Below are positions 7,931 to 16,724 of a stretch of DNA of 64,000 nucleotides, one piece after another (within the stretch, counting starts at the first letter, position 1; each line of letters opens with the position of its first letter). Source of the DNA: Pseudomonas sp. Irchel 3E13 (GTDB taxonomy: Bacteria > Pseudomonadota > Gammaproteobacteria > Pseudomonadales > Pseudomonadaceae); assembly GCF_900187455.1 (NCBI RefSeq), contig NZ_FYDX01000007.1, positions 248,001 through 312,000 of the forward strand, in the 5' to 3' direction. The notes under the pieces are model-generated. The model did no database searches and was not told where the DNA came from. It worked only from the letters and a program-made list of their open reading frames with translations. The translations under genes and the position numbers were made by a program.

Positions 7931-9637
7931 ATGAAAGAGCTCAGCCAGCAAGGTGAGTCTGCGCTTTCCGGCACTCCGCAACAGTGGCACGACGTCGATT
8001 GGCGCCGAGCCCAGCGGAATGTCCGGGGAATGCAGATGCGAATTGCGAAGGCTTGTCGGGAAGGCAAATGGCGCAGAGTCAAATCTCTGCAACGGATGCT
8101 CACCCGCTCGAAGTCGGCCAGATACTTGGCCGTACGGAGAGTCACGGAAAATCAGGGGAGCCGCACGGCGGGAGTCGATAAGCAACTCTGGGATACACCC
8201 AACGCAAAATGGAATGCGGTTGGTCAGTTGAAGACGCGGGGATACAAGGCCCGGCCACTACGGCGAGTCTACATCCCGAAGTCGGATGGACGGGAACGCC
8301 CACTGGGTATACCGACCATGACGGACAGAGCCATGCAAGCGCTGTACATGCTGGCTCTGTCTCCCATCGCTGAAACCCGAGGCGATCCGAATAGCTACGG
8401 TTTCAGGATCGAACGTTCCACGGCGGATGCGATGGCGCAGTTGTTCTTATGTCTATCCAAACGGGCTTCGGCCTGTTGGGTATTGGACGCAGACATCGAA
8501 GGATTCTTCGACAACATCAACCACGACTGGCTGTTAAGGAATGCCCCAACGGAAACACGGATGCTGCGGCAATGGTTAAAGGCCGGGGTCATCCACAAAG
8601 GGCAGCTACACGCAACGGATGCAGGTACGCCGCAAGGGGGGATCATCTCCCCGACGCTGGCAAATCTGGCACTGGATGGTCTGGAAAGGCTCCTCAAGGA
8701 GTACTTGGGGGTGACAAGGGCGAAAAAGCTGAAGGTGAACGTGGTGCGATACGCCGACGACTTCGTGATCACAGGGGCCTCTCCGGAGGTTCTGGAGAAT
8801 GAAGTAAAACCTTGGGTAGAGCAGTTCCTCGCAACGCGCGGGCTACGGTTGTCACTCAAGAAAACGCGCATCGCCCACATCGACGAAGGCTTTGACTTCC
8901 TTGGCTGGAATTTCCGGAAGTACGACGGAACGTTACTGATCAAGCCGAACAAGAAGAACGTCAAGGCGTTCTACAGCAAGATCAGAGAGGCAATCGACTC
9001 TCACAAGACGGTCAAGCAGGAGGATCTGATCCGACTGCTCAACCCGAAACTGAGGGGCTGGGCGCTGTACCATCAGCCAGTCGTCGCGAAACAGGCTTAC
9101 AGCCGAATGGACCACAGAGTGTTTATCAAACTCTGGCGTTGGGCGAAGAGGCGGCACCCTAACAAGTCCCTCGACTGGGTAAGGAAGAAGTATTTCCGAA
9201 CCTCAGGAGACAGGACCTGGGTGTTTGCCACCACAGTGGTAGATGCAGACGGAGGCAAAAGGGAGGTCGAGCTGTACTCGCTCACGAGTACTCCGATCGA
9301 GCGACACAAAAAGGTGAGTGGGGATTACAACCCCTACGATCCCGCCATGGAGGCTCAAGGCGAGAAACTGCGGATGGACCGGATGCTGAGCAAACTCAAA
9401 TACCGGAAACAAATCGGCAGCCTCTTTGCCAGCCAAAATGGACTGTGTCTGCTGTGTAAGCAACCGATAACCAAGGAGACAGGGTGGCATGACCACCACG
9501 TCGTCCACCGCTCCCTCGGCGGTGGAGACGAACTGGCCAATCGGATACTCTTACACCCTAACTGCCACAACCAACTGCATACTCGTGGCCTGCACGTGAA
9601 CAAACCGGCTTCCATCGGAAGCTTAGTGAAGGCTTGA
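7931..9637 (+). CDS. ltrA: Group II intron reverse transcriptase/maturase/HNH endonuclease
   Basis: The 568-residue intron-encoded protein binds the intron RNA, promotes splicing and carries out retrohoming. It has the RT0 region (about residues 60-110), RT blocks with PSGGIISPTLANL-like PQGGIISPTLANLALD near 234, the catalytic YADD at about 274-277, a maturase X domain (about 330-400, LLNPKLRGWALYH) and a C-terminal HNH endonuclease. The HNH domain shows CLLC near 506-509, DHHVVHRSLGG near 521 and HPNCHNQLH near 542. All catalytic residues are present, so activity is plausible. The ATG at 7931 follows GAGAGGAAAG. The stop codon overlaps the first bases of domain V. The gene is less GC-rich than its neighbours. 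Confidence 0.95.
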   Translation: MKELSQQGESALSGTPQQWHDVDWRRAQRNVRGMQMRIAKACREGKWRRVKSLQRMLTRSKSARYLAVRRVTENQGSRTAGVDKQLWDTPNAKWNAVGQLKTRGYKARPLRRVYIPKSDGRERPLGIPTMTDRAMQALYMLALSPIAETRGDPNSYGFRIERSTADAMAQLFLCLSKRASACWVLDADIEGFFDNINHDWLLRNAPTETRMLRQWLKAGVIHKGQLHATDAGTPQGGIISPTLANLALDGLERLLKEYLGVTRAKKLKVNVVRYADDFVITGASPEVLENEVKPWVEQFLATRGLRLSLKKTRIAHIDEGFDFLGWNFRKYDGTLLIKPNKKNVKAFYSKIREAIDSHKTVKQEDLIRLLNPKLRGWALYHQPVVAKQAYSRMDHRVFIKLWRWAKRRHPNKSLDWVRKKYFRTSGDRTWVFATTVVDADGGKREVELYSLTSTPIERHKKVSGDYNPYDPAMEAQGEKLRMDRMLSKLKYRKQIGSLFASQNGLCLLCKQPITKETGWHDHHVVHRSLGGGDELANRILLHPNCHNQLHTRGLHVNKPASIGSLVKA

Positions 9638-9669
9638 GCCGTATGCGCTGAAAGGCGCACGTACGGTTC
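9636..9669 (+). ncRNA. Group II intron domain V (catalytic core hairpin)
   Basis: The 34-nt hairpin begins GAGCCGTATGCG and closes GCACGTACGGTTC, which is the highly conserved bacterial domain V, with the AGC catalytic triad near its 5' end. It starts inside the stop codon of the maturase gene, a common arrangement. Confidence 0.93.
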
Positions 9670-9670
9670 T

Positions 9671-9710
9671 TAGGGGGGAGTCAGCCAGGAATGGCTGGCT
9701 CCCACCCGAC
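9671..9710 (+). ncRNA. Group II intron domain VI with candidate branch-point adenosine
   Basis: GGGAG and CAGCC (about 9676-9686) pair with GGCTG and CTCCC (about 9693-9703). A further GGG pairs with CCC at 9705-9707, leaving the A at 9704 bulged, seven bases from the proposed 3' end at C9710. That geometry fits a branch point. An in-frame ATG at 9691 lies in this hairpin and is not a ponA start. Confidence 0.75.
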
Positions 9711-9768
9711 TTTCTGGCCCGCCGGGCCCTGCGCTCAACCCAAAACTCCAACTGGACATCCCAAAGCC

Positions 9769-12201
9769 TTGATACGCCTGCTGAAGTTCTTCTGGTGGTC
9801 TTTCGTCGCAGTCATTTGCGCAGCCGTACTCGGTCTGAGTGGCGCGTTTCTGTATCTTAGTCCCAGCCTCCCTTCGGTCGAGGCGCTGCGAAGCATCCAG
9901 TTGCAGATACCCCTGAGGGTGTACAGCAGTGACGGAAAGCTGATCGCCGAGTTTGGCGAAATGCGCCGCTCTCCAATCCGTTTCGCGGATATTCCCCCAC
10001 ACTTCATTCAGGCGTTGCTGTCAGCCGAGGACGACAATTTCCTCAATCACTATGGTGTTGACCCCAGCAGCCTGATGCGTGCCGCCTCTCAGTTGGTCAA
10101 GTCCGGGCACATCCAGACCGGCGGCAGCACCATCACCATGCAGGTGGCGAAGAACTTCTTCCTGTCCAGCGAGCGCAGTTTCTCGCGCAAGACCAACGAA
10201 ATTCTCCTGGCCCTGCAGATCGAGCGGGAGCTGACCAAGGACGAAATCCTCGAGCTGTACGTCAACAAGATTTACCTGGGCAACCGTGCCTACGGCATCG
10301 AAGCCGCGGCGCAGGTGTATTACGGCAAGTCGATCCGCGACATCAGCCTGGCGCAGATGGCAATGATCGCCGGCCTGCCCAAGGCGCCGTCGCGCTTCAA
10401 CCCGCTGGCCAACCCGGCCCGGGCCAAGGAGCGCCGCGACTGGATCCTCGGACGCATGTACAAGCTGGGCAAGATCGACGAGTCCAGCTACCAGGCCGCC
10501 CTCGCCGAGCCGCTGAACGCCAGTTATCACGTGCCGACGCCAGAAGTGAACGCACCGTACATCGCCGAAATGGCCCGCGCCGAGATGGTCGGCCGCTACG
10601 GCAGCGACGCCTACACCGAAGGTTTCCGGGTCACCACTACGGTGCCGAGCGACCTGCAGGCCATCGCCAACAACGCCGTACTCGACGGGCTCACCGACTA
10701 CGACAAGCGCCACGGCTACCGCGGCCCCGAGTCGCGTCTGCCGGGCAAGACCCGCGCCGCGTGGCTGCAGGAACTGGGCAAGCAGCGCAACATGGGCGGC
10801 CTGGAGCCGGCCATCGTGATCCAGGTCGACAAGACTGGCCTGCGCGTACTGACCAAGTCCGGCGACGAGGCCACCGTTGCCTGGGACACCATGAAATGGG
10901 CGCGCCCGTTCCTCAACACCAATAGCCAGGGCCGCAGCCCGCAGCAGGCGAGCGATGTTTCGCAGGTCGGCGACCTGATCCGGGTCCGCCGGATGGACGA
11001 CGGCAGTCTGGCCTTCAGCCAGGTGCCCGGCGCACAGAGCGCGCTGGTCACCCTCGACCCGAACAACGGAGCAATCCGCGCACTGGTCGGCGGCTTCTCG
11101 TTCGAGCAGAGCAACTACAACCGCGCCATGCAGGCCAAGCGCCAGCCGGGCTCCAGCTTCAAGCCATTCGTCTATAGCGCGGCACTGGATAACGGCTACA
11201 CCGCCGCCAGCCTGGTGAACGACGCACCGATCGTGTTCGTCGACGAGTACCTGGACAAAGTCTGGCGTCCGAAGAACGACACCAACACCTTCCTCGGCCC
11301 GATCCGCATGCGCGAGGCGCTGTACAAGTCGCGCAACCTGGTGTCGATCCGCCTGCTGCAAAGCATGGGCGTCGACAAGACCATCGACTACATCGCCAAG
11401 TTCGGTTTCAACAAGCAGGACCTGCCGCGCAACCTGTCCCTGGCTCTGGGCACCGCGACCTTGACGCCGATGGAAATCGCCACCGGTTGGAGTGCTTTCG
11501 CCAACGGCGGCTTCAAGATCAGTCCGTACCTGATCGATCGTATCGACAGCCGTAACGGCGAAACCCTGTTTACCGCCAATCCGGCGCGGGTTCCGTCGGG
11601 GCAGGAAGACCAGGCCGGTATTGCCGCGCCGCAAGTGCAGGCGATCACTACCGATGCCACGGCAGCGCCTTCCACGCAGCCACAGGTGCCGCTGACCGCA
11701 GAGCGGATCATCGACGGGCGTACCAGCTACATCCTCACCAGCATGCTGGAGGACGTCATCAAGCGCGGCACCGGGCGTCGCGCCATGGCACTGGGCCGCA
11801 ACGACCTGGCCGGCAAGACCGGGACCACCAACGAATCCAAGGACGCCTGGTTCTCCGGGTACAACGCCGACTACGTCACGACGGTCTGGACCGGCTTTGA
11901 CCAGCCTGAAACCCTGGGCCGTCGCGAGTATGGCGGCACAGTGTCGCTGCCGATCTGGATGAGCTTCATGGGCCCCGCGCTCAAGGGCAAGCCCGAGCAC
12001 CGGCTGCCAGAGCCGGAAGGCATCCTCAGCCTGCGCGTCGATCCGGTCAGTGGCCGCGCGGCAACGCCGGGGACGCCGAATGCCTACTTCGAACTGTTCA
12101 AGGCCGAGGACACTCCGCCTTCGGTCAACGAGCTGGGCAATGGCAGCGCACCGGGCAGCCCGCTGCCAGCGGATGAAGCGGCGCCGATGGATCTGTTCTG
12201 A
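9769..12201 (+). CDS. ponA: Penicillin-binding protein 1A, bifunctional class A PBP
   Basis: This enzyme polymerises and cross-links peptidoglycan at the inner membrane. I start it at the TTG at 9769 (LIRLLKFFWWSFVAVICAAV, with a formyl-Met at position 1), which lines up with the family N-terminus and gives 810 residues. No ATG suits, and the ribosome-binding site is poor. After the membrane anchor (about residues 10-30) comes the GT51 glycosyltransferase domain (SAEDDNFLNHYGVD near 80, GGSTITMQVAKN near 120), then an OB-like insert and the transpeptidase with SxxK in PGSSFKPF, SRN, and KTGTTNE. The group II intron lies between the promoter region and this start. A strong bidirectional terminator follows. 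Confidence 0.95.
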   Translation: MIRLLKFFWWSFVAVICAAVLGLSGAFLYLSPSLPSVEALRSIQLQIPLRVYSSDGKLIAEFGEMRRSPIRFADIPPHFIQALLSAEDDNFLNHYGVDPSSLMRAASQLVKSGHIQTGGSTITMQVAKNFFLSSERSFSRKTNEILLALQIERELTKDEILELYVNKIYLGNRAYGIEAAAQVYYGKSIRDISLAQMAMIAGLPKAPSRFNPLANPARAKERRDWILGRMYKLGKIDESSYQAALAEPLNASYHVPTPEVNAPYIAEMARAEMVGRYGSDAYTEGFRVTTTVPSDLQAIANNAVLDGLTDYDKRHGYRGPESRLPGKTRAAWLQELGKQRNMGGLEPAIVIQVDKTGLRVLTKSGDEATVAWDTMKWARPFLNTNSQGRSPQQASDVSQVGDLIRVRRMDDGSLAFSQVPGAQSALVTLDPNNGAIRALVGGFSFEQSNYNRAMQAKRQPGSSFKPFVYSAALDNGYTAASLVNDAPIVFVDEYLDKVWRPKNDTNTFLGPIRMREALYKSRNLVSIRLLQSMGVDKTIDYIAKFGFNKQDLPRNLSLALGTATLTPMEIATGWSAFANGGFKISPYLIDRIDSRNGETLFTANPARVPSGQEDQAGIAAPQVQAITTDATAAPSTQPQVPLTAERIIDGRTSYILTSMLEDVIKRGTGRRAMALGRNDLAGKTGTTNESKDAWFSGYNADYVTTVWTGFDQPETLGRREYGGTVSLPIWMSFMGPALKGKPEHRLPEPEGILSLRVDPVSGRAATPGTPNAYFELFKAEDTPPSVNELGNGSAPGSPLPADEAAPMDLF

Positions 12202-12290
12202 CTGAAGCTGGCCGCTCACAATTCTGTAGCGGCCCTTCGCGGCTAACAGCCGCTCACAGGTTCCGCGCCAAACCACCATGTTTGCCCAAC

Positions 12291-12325
12291 AAAAAAGCCC
12301 CGACTCTCACGAGCCGGGGCTTTCT
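12291..12325. terminator. Bidirectional intrinsic terminator between ponA and maeB
   Basis: AAAGCCCCG (12294-12302) pairs with CGGGGCTTT (12315-12323). It is flanked by an A-run on the left and a T-rich stretch on the right, so it can serve both converging genes. Confidence 0.85.
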
Positions 12326-12342
12326 TTTGTTACGTCAGCGGA

Positions 12343-13611
12343 TCAACCGTTGAACACTTCATCCACGCTGGTCAGCGGGTAGTGTTTCGGGTACGGAAGG
12401 GTCGCTACGCCAGTCTCGATGGCGGCTTTGGCCACAGCATCGGAAACGACGGTCAGCAGACGCGAGTCCATCGGCTTCGGAATGATGTACTCACGGCCGA
12501 ATTCCAGACCCGCAACACCGTACGCGTCGCAGACTTCTTTCGGAACTGGCAGCTTGGCCAGGTCTTTCAGGGCGTTGGCGGCGGCGATCTTCATTTCTTC
12601 GTTGATGCGCTTGGCACGAACGTCCAGGGCACCGCGGAAGATGAACGGGAAGCCCAGAACGTTGTTGACCTGGTTCGGGTAGTCGGAACGACCGGTAGCC
12701 ATGATCACGTCGTTACGAGTGGCGTGGGCCAGCTCTGGCGAGATTTCCGGATCCGGGTTGGAGCAGGCGAAGACGATCGGGTTTGGCGCCATCGACTTCA
12801 GGCCTTCAGCGCTCAGCAGGTTCGGACCGGACAGACCGACGAACACGTCGGCGCCGTCCAGAGCATCGGCCAGGCTGCGCTTGTCGGTAGCGTGGGCGAA
12901 TACGGCCTTGTACTGATTCAGGTCGTCGCGGCCAGCGTGGATCACGCCAGTACGGTCAACCATGAAGATGTTCTCGATGTTCGCGCCCATGCTCACCAGC
13001 AGTTTCATGCAGGAGATGGCCGCAGCACCGGCGCCCAGGCAGACGATCTTGGCGTCGGCCAGGGTTTTGCCAGCGATTTCCAGGGCGTTGATCATGCCGG
13101 CGGCGGTCACGATGGCGGTGCCGTGCTGGTCATCGTGGAAAACCGGGATGTCGCACTGTTCGATCAGGGCGCGCTCGATCTCGAAGCACTCAGGTGCCTT
13201 GATGTCTTCGAGGTTGATGCCACCGAAGGTGATGGAGATGCGCTTGACGGTGTCGATGAAGGCTTGCGGGCTTTCGGAGTCGACTTCGATGTCGAACACG
13301 TCGATACCGGCGAAACGCTTGAACAGAACACCCTTGCCTTCCATCACTGGCTTGGAAGCCAGTGGGCCGAGGTTACCCAGGCCAAGAATGGCGGTACCGT
13401 CGGAGATCACTGCTACCAGATTGCCCTTGCCGGTGTACTTGTAGGCCAGCTCGGGATCGCGACCGATTTCACGCACCGGCTCCGCGACGCCCGGGCTGTA
13501 GGCCAGCGCCAGGTCACGAGCGGTTGCGGTTGGTTTGGTAAGCTCTACGCTCAGTTTCCCCGGACGAGGCTGAGCATGATATTCAAGAGCGGCAGTTTTC
13601 AGGTCTGACAT
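12343..13611 (-). CDS. maeB: NADP-dependent malic enzyme, short form
   Basis: The enzyme decarboxylates malate to pyruvate with reduction of NAD(P)+. The 422-residue product consists of the malic N-domain (SPGVAEPVREI near residue 40, with Tyr in YKYTGKGNLVAVISDGTA) and the NAD-binding domain (GAGAAAISCMKLL near 195). It lacks the C-terminal phosphotransacetylase domain of long MaeB proteins. The start at 13611 (MSDLKTAALEYHA) matches the family; an ATG three codons upstream is possible. It is convergent with ponA. About 400 nt separate it from rpmE. Confidence 0.94.
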   Translation of the reverse strand: MSDLKTAALEYHAQPRPGKLSVELTKPTATARDLALAYSPGVAEPVREIGRDPELAYKYTGKGNLVAVISDGTAILGLGNLGPLASKPVMEGKGVLFKRFAGIDVFDIEVDSESPQAFIDTVKRISITFGGINLEDIKAPECFEIERALIEQCDIPVFHDDQHGTAIVTAAGMINALEIAGKTLADAKIVCLGAGAAAISCMKLLVSMGANIENIFMVDRTGVIHAGRDDLNQYKAVFAHATDKRSLADALDGADVFVGLSGPNLLSAEGLKSMAPNPIVFACSNPDPEISPELAHATRNDVIMATGRSDYPNQVNNVLGFPFIFRGALDVRAKRINEEMKIAAANALKDLAKLPVPKEVCDAYGVAGLEFGREYIIPKPMDSRLLTVVSDAVAKAAIETGVATLPYPKHYPLTSVDEVFNG

Positions 13612-13732
13612 GGTGGGCATTCCGCTTGTTTACTGTTCTGACGGACCGCCGAGGATACGCAAAGAGCCAGGGGCCGACAAGACTGCCCGGTCACTTGTGT
13701 CAAGGCCTTTAAGCTACGACTTTCCGCCAAGA

Positions 13733-13751
13733 GCCGCGTAGTACGCGGCTT
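13733..13751. repeat. GC-rich hairpin upstream of maeB
   Basis: AGCCGCG and CGCGGCT flank a TAGTA loop, making a perfect 7-bp stem that can extend inward. It lies about 120 nt upstream of the maeB start. Whether it ends an upstream transcript or shapes the maeB leader is not clear; no T-run follows on either strand. Confidence 0.4.
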
Positions 13752-13790
13752 TCGATGTGTACAATCGAGCAAAAAAATGTCCACAATTTT

Positions 13791-13945
13791 TTATCTTCTG
13801 GCCCTTTCCAGCATGCTCAGGTCGGTCAATTGCAGCCACCAACGCTGCTGACCCGGTTTCAGCGCCCCTTTGCGGGAACGATCCAGCACCGCTTCGAAAT
13901 GGTCGCCAGAGAGAACGCCAAAGCCGGCAACTGCCAAATCGCGCC
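13791..13945 (-). pseudogene. Possible C-terminal remnant of a thermonuclease-family gene
   Basis: Read on the minus strand, an open stretch encodes DLAVAGFGVLSGDHFEAVL and then WWLQLTDLSMLERARR before a stop. It has no start and directly follows the rpmE terminator. In P. aeruginosa and P. putida a staphylococcal-nuclease-like gene occupies the place between rpmE and maeB. The composition of the peptide (AGFGVLSG, then a WWLQL strand) looks protein-like and could be the tail of that gene. The assignment rests on position and weak resemblance only. Apart from this and the hairpins listed, I see no gene in 13621-14019. Confidence 0.25.
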
Positions 13946-13948
13946 CAC

Positions 13949-13982
13949 AAAAAAAGCGCCCACAAGGGGCGCCTTTTTTTGC
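13949..13982 (-). terminator. Intrinsic terminator after rpmE
   Basis: GCGCCC (13956-13961) and GGGCGC (13967-13972) form the stem, with A-runs on the left and T-runs on the right, giving a T-tract after the stem on the minus strand. Confidence 0.85.
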
Positions 13983-14019
13983 AACCAAGCCAGACCTATA
14001 GGGCCAGCCAAGCGCATTC

Positions 14020-14232
14020 TTACTTCTTGCCGAACGTACCGAAACGATCTGCGAAGCGCTGTACGCGGCCGCCGGTATCCAGAGTCTTCTGCTTACCGGT
14101 GTAGAACGGGTGGCACTCGTTGCACACGTCGATTGGCAGTGGTTTGCCGAAGGTCGAACGGGTTTCGAACTTGTTGCCGCAGCTGCAGGTGACCGCAACC
14201 GCTTCGTAAACTGGATGAATATCTGCTTTCAT
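14020..14232 (-). CDS. rpmE: 50S ribosomal protein L31, zinc-binding form
   Basis: The small ribosomal protein begins [19 protein letters not shown] and has 70 residues; an ATG two codons upstream is an alternative start. The four cysteines (CSCG, then C..C in VCNECHPFY) are those of the zinc-containing L31 type rather than the zinc-free paralogue made under zinc starvation. It is divergent from priA, with 163 nt between them, as in other pseudomonads. Confidence 0.97.
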   Translation of the reverse strand: MKADIHPVYEAVAVTCSCGNKFETRSTFGKPLPIDVCNECHPFYTGKQKTLDTGGRVQRFADRFGTFGKK

Positions 14233-14401
14233 GGCCATTTCCTCGACTGCGTGCCGCCACCCAACACCATTGTTGAATACCGCACGTAATTAGGCGGCGA
14301 ATAATACCAGAGCGAAGCCTCAGCGCAAGTTGTCGCTTGCACCGACTGTCGTCTGCTAGGCTCGCGGGCATCTGGAATTACCCTTACAGAGAAGCCTCCG
14401 C

Positions 14402-16621
14402 GTGTCCGACGTCATTCTTCGCCTTGCCCTGCCCTCGCCACTACGGCGGCTGTTCGACTACAGGGCCACGGCGAGCATGGCGCGCCAGACGCTCACACCG
14501 GGCATGCGCGTGCGCGTGCCGTTTGGCCGCCGGGAGATGATCGGCGTCCTGGTGGAGGTCGCGGAACACAGCGAAGTGCCCGCAGACAAGCTCAAGCCGG
14601 CGATCGCCCTGCTCGACCCGGTCTCGCCGCTGCCGCCGGCGCTGTTCAAACTCTGCCTGTGGACCGCCCAGTATTATCAGCACAGCCTCGGCGATACCCT
14701 GAGCTGGGCGCTGCCGGTGCTGTTGCGCCAGGGCGAACCCGCCGAAGCGCGCCAGGAACGCTTCTGGCAAGTCGCACTCAACGCTCGCCAGGATGATCCG
14801 CGCATCGCCCGCGCGCCGCGCCAGCGTGAAGCCCTCGCCACCCTCGCCCAGCACCCTCATGGCGTTGCCCATGGCCTGCTGGGCAAGTTGGGGCTGAGCA
14901 AGGACAGCCTCGACCTGTTGCTGGCCAAGGAGATGGTGGAGGTCGAAGTGCGCCGCCATGCCCCGCAGGCCCGCCACGAACACTGGCTGGCGCAGCCGGA
15001 ACTGCCGCTCAACGATGAACAGCGCGCCGCCTTCCACGCCGTGCGCGCCGGTTTCGACACCTTCCACGCCTTCCTGCTGGCCGGGGTGACCGGCAGCGGC
15101 AAGACCGAGGTCTACCTGCAACTGATCCGCGAAACCCTCGAAGCCGGCAAGCAGGCGCTGATCCTGATTCCCGAGATCAACCTCGGGCCGCAGACCCTGG
15201 CCCGCTTCGAGCAGCGTTTCAATGCGCGCATCGCCCTGCTGCACTCGGCGGTCAACGACCGCGAGCGCCTGGACGCCTGGCTCGCCGCCCGCGACGGCGA
15301 GGCCGATATCATCATCGGCACGCGCTCGGCGCTGTTTACGCCGATGAAGAACCCCGGGCTGATCATCATCGACGAGGAGCACGACGGCTCCTACAAACAG
15401 CAGGAAGGCCTGCGCTACCACGCCCGCGACCTGGCGCTGGTGCGCGCGCGGCAAGAAAACATCCCGATCCTGCTGGGCTCGGCGACGCCCTCGCTGGAAA
15501 GCCTGCACAACGCCCACTCCGGCCGCTACGGCCTGCTGCGCCTGAACCACCGCGCCGGCGGTGCGCAAGCCCCGCGTTTCCTGCGTCTGGATGTGAAAAG
15601 CCGACCACTGGACAGCGGCATCAGCGGCCCGATGCAGCAGGCCATCGCCCAGACCCTCGCCGCCGGCCAGCAAGTCCTGGTGTTCCTCAATCGCCGCGGC
15701 TTCGCCCCGACCCTGCTCTGCCACGACTGCGGCTGGCTGTCCGAATGCCCGCGCTGCGATGCGCGCATGACCGTGCACCAGCGCTCCGGCGAACTGCGCT
15801 GCCACCATTGCGGGCATGAAGAACGCATTCCGCGCCAGTGCCCGCAGTGCAACCACGTCGATCTGCGGCCGGTGGGCGCAGGCACCGAGCGCGCCGAGGA
15901 GCGCCTGAGCATTCTGTTCCCCGATTTCCCGGTTCTACGGGTGGACCGCGACAGCACCTCGCGCAAGGACGCGATGAACCAGTTGTTCAACACCATCCAG
16001 CGCGGCCAGCCGTGCATTCTGGTCGGCACGCAGATGCTGGCCAAAGGGCACCACTTCCCGCGGGTCACCCTGGTGGCGATCCTCGATGCCGATGGTGGGC
16101 TGTTCTCCGGCGACTTCCGCGCCGCCGAGCGCATGGCCCAGTTGATCGTGCAGGTTGCCGGGCGCGCCGGGCGGGCAGAAGAGCCGGGCAAGGTGATCAT
16201 CCAGACCCACCTCGCCGACCATCCTTTATTGGTGCAACTGACCGAACAGGGCTACTTCGCCTTTGCCGAGCAGGCCCTGAGCGAGCGCCGCGCCGCCGGC
16301 CTGCCGCCGTTCGCGCACCTCGCCCTGCTGCGCGCGGAGGCGCACAAGCCGGGCCAGGCCGAAGGTTTTCTCGACGAAGCCTGCTCCGCGGCCGAACGAT
16401 TGCTGGCCGAGCAAGGTCTGCATGGGATCGAATTGCTGGGGCCGGTCCCCGCGCCGATGGAACGCCGCGCCGGTCGCTACCGCGCGCAACTGCTGCTGCA
16501 GGCCAATGCGCGGGCGCCGTTGCATCGACTGATCAGTGCCTGGTTGCTAGTGTTGGAACAGTTACCCAGCGGGCGCCAGGTGCGCTGGTCGCTGGATGTG
16601 GACCCGGTAGATCTGTACTAG
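14402..16621 (+). CDS. priA: Primosomal protein N', replication restart helicase
   Basis: PriA recognises stalled forks and reloads the replisome. The 739-residue product starts with GTG at 14402 ([20 protein letters not shown], matching the family start). It has the N-terminal 3'-DNA-binding domain, helicase Walker [15 protein letters not shown] near residue 225, DEEH in [17 protein letters not shown], and paired zinc-binding cysteines in CHDCGW, CPRC, CHHCG and CPQC (about 440-485). The helicase C-lobe contains [12 protein letters not shown]. It reads alone, with argS about 100 nt downstream on the same strand. Confidence 0.97.
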   Translation: MSDVILRLALPSPLRRLFDYRATASMARQTLTPGMRVRVPFGRREMIGVLVEVAEHSEVPADKLKPAIALLDPVSPLPPALFKLCLWTAQYYQHSLGDTLSWALPVLLRQGEPAEARQERFWQVALNARQDDPRIARAPRQREALATLAQHPHGVAHGLLGKLGLSKDSLDLLLAKEMVEVEVRRHAPQARHEHWLAQPELPLNDEQRAAFHAVRAGFDTFHAFLLAGVTGSGKTEVYLQLIRETLEAGKQALILIPEINLGPQTLARFEQRFNARIALLHSAVNDRERLDAWLAARDGEADIIIGTRSALFTPMKNPGLIIIDEEHDGSYKQQEGLRYHARDLALVRARQENIPILLGSATPSLESLHNAHSGRYGLLRLNHRAGGAQAPRFLRLDVKSRPLDSGISGPMQQAIAQTLAAGQQVLVFLNRRGFAPTLLCHDCGWLSECPRCDARMTVHQRSGELRCHHCGHEERIPRQCPQCNHVDLRPVGAGTERAEERLSILFPDFPVLRVDRDSTSRKDAMNQLFNTIQRGQPCILVGTQMLAKGHHFPRVTLVAILDADGGLFSGDFRAAERMAQLIVQVAGRAGRAEEPGKVIIQTHLADHPLLVQLTEQGYFAFAEQALSERRAAGLPPFAHLALLRAEAHKPGQAEGFLDEACSAAERLLAEQGLHGIELLGPVPAPMERRAGRYRAQLLLQANARAPLHRLISAWLLVLEQLPSGRQVRWSLDVDPVDLY

Positions 16622-16724
16622 CGCCGGCCCAAAGGTTGGCAACCTTGCACCAGCAACGGATAATGCCCAGTTTTTCCACCTGCGCATCGAAGCGCCGCCG
16701 CGCTTGCGGTCGAAAGAGAATCCC

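Larger units (their letters stand above)
7280..9710 (+). mobile_element. Complete group II intron with encoded maturase
   Basis: The 5' end GTGCGAC at 7280 matches the consensus start of bacterial group II introns. Domain V (9636-9669) and domain VI (about 9671-9710) give the 3' end, placed after the C at 9710. The 651 nt before the ORF fit domains I to IV, and the protein gene 7931-9637 sits in domain IV. The intron is in the same orientation as ponA and lies in its leader, 58 nt before the probable start codon, so splicing could restore the mRNA. All parts look intact. The 5' boundary has a rival at 6722, discussed in the findings. Confidence 0.9.

Noticed and set aside
7931..9637. Reverse transcriptase as part of a retron or diversity-generating system
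   Set aside because: The protein has a maturase X domain and an HNH domain, and a domain V hairpin follows directly. No msr/msd or variable repeat is visible. It is a group II intron protein.
6722..9710. One long intron starting at the first GTGCGAC (6722)
   Set aside because: The 651 nt from 7280 to the ORF already supply a normal set of domains I-IV, and the sequence after 7280 has intron-like features. Starting at 6722 would add 558 nt with no intron counterpart. I keep 7280 as the main 5' end and list 6722 as an alternative.
9691..12201. ponA starting at the ATG at 9691
   Set aside because: That ATG lies inside intron domain VI and would be removed by splicing. The encoded leader (MAGSHPTFWPAGPC) has no match to the family N-terminus.
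12222..12262. Repeat-like sequence after ponA (GCGGCCCTTCGCGGC)
   Set aside because: It has a short imperfect palindrome but too little similarity to either REP class to call.
10021..12279. Long minus-strand ORF opposite ponA (752 codons)
   Set aside because: It is a shadow of a GC-rich gene; its composition is His/Arg/Gly-rich with no recognisable domain, while the plus strand encodes a complete PBP1A.
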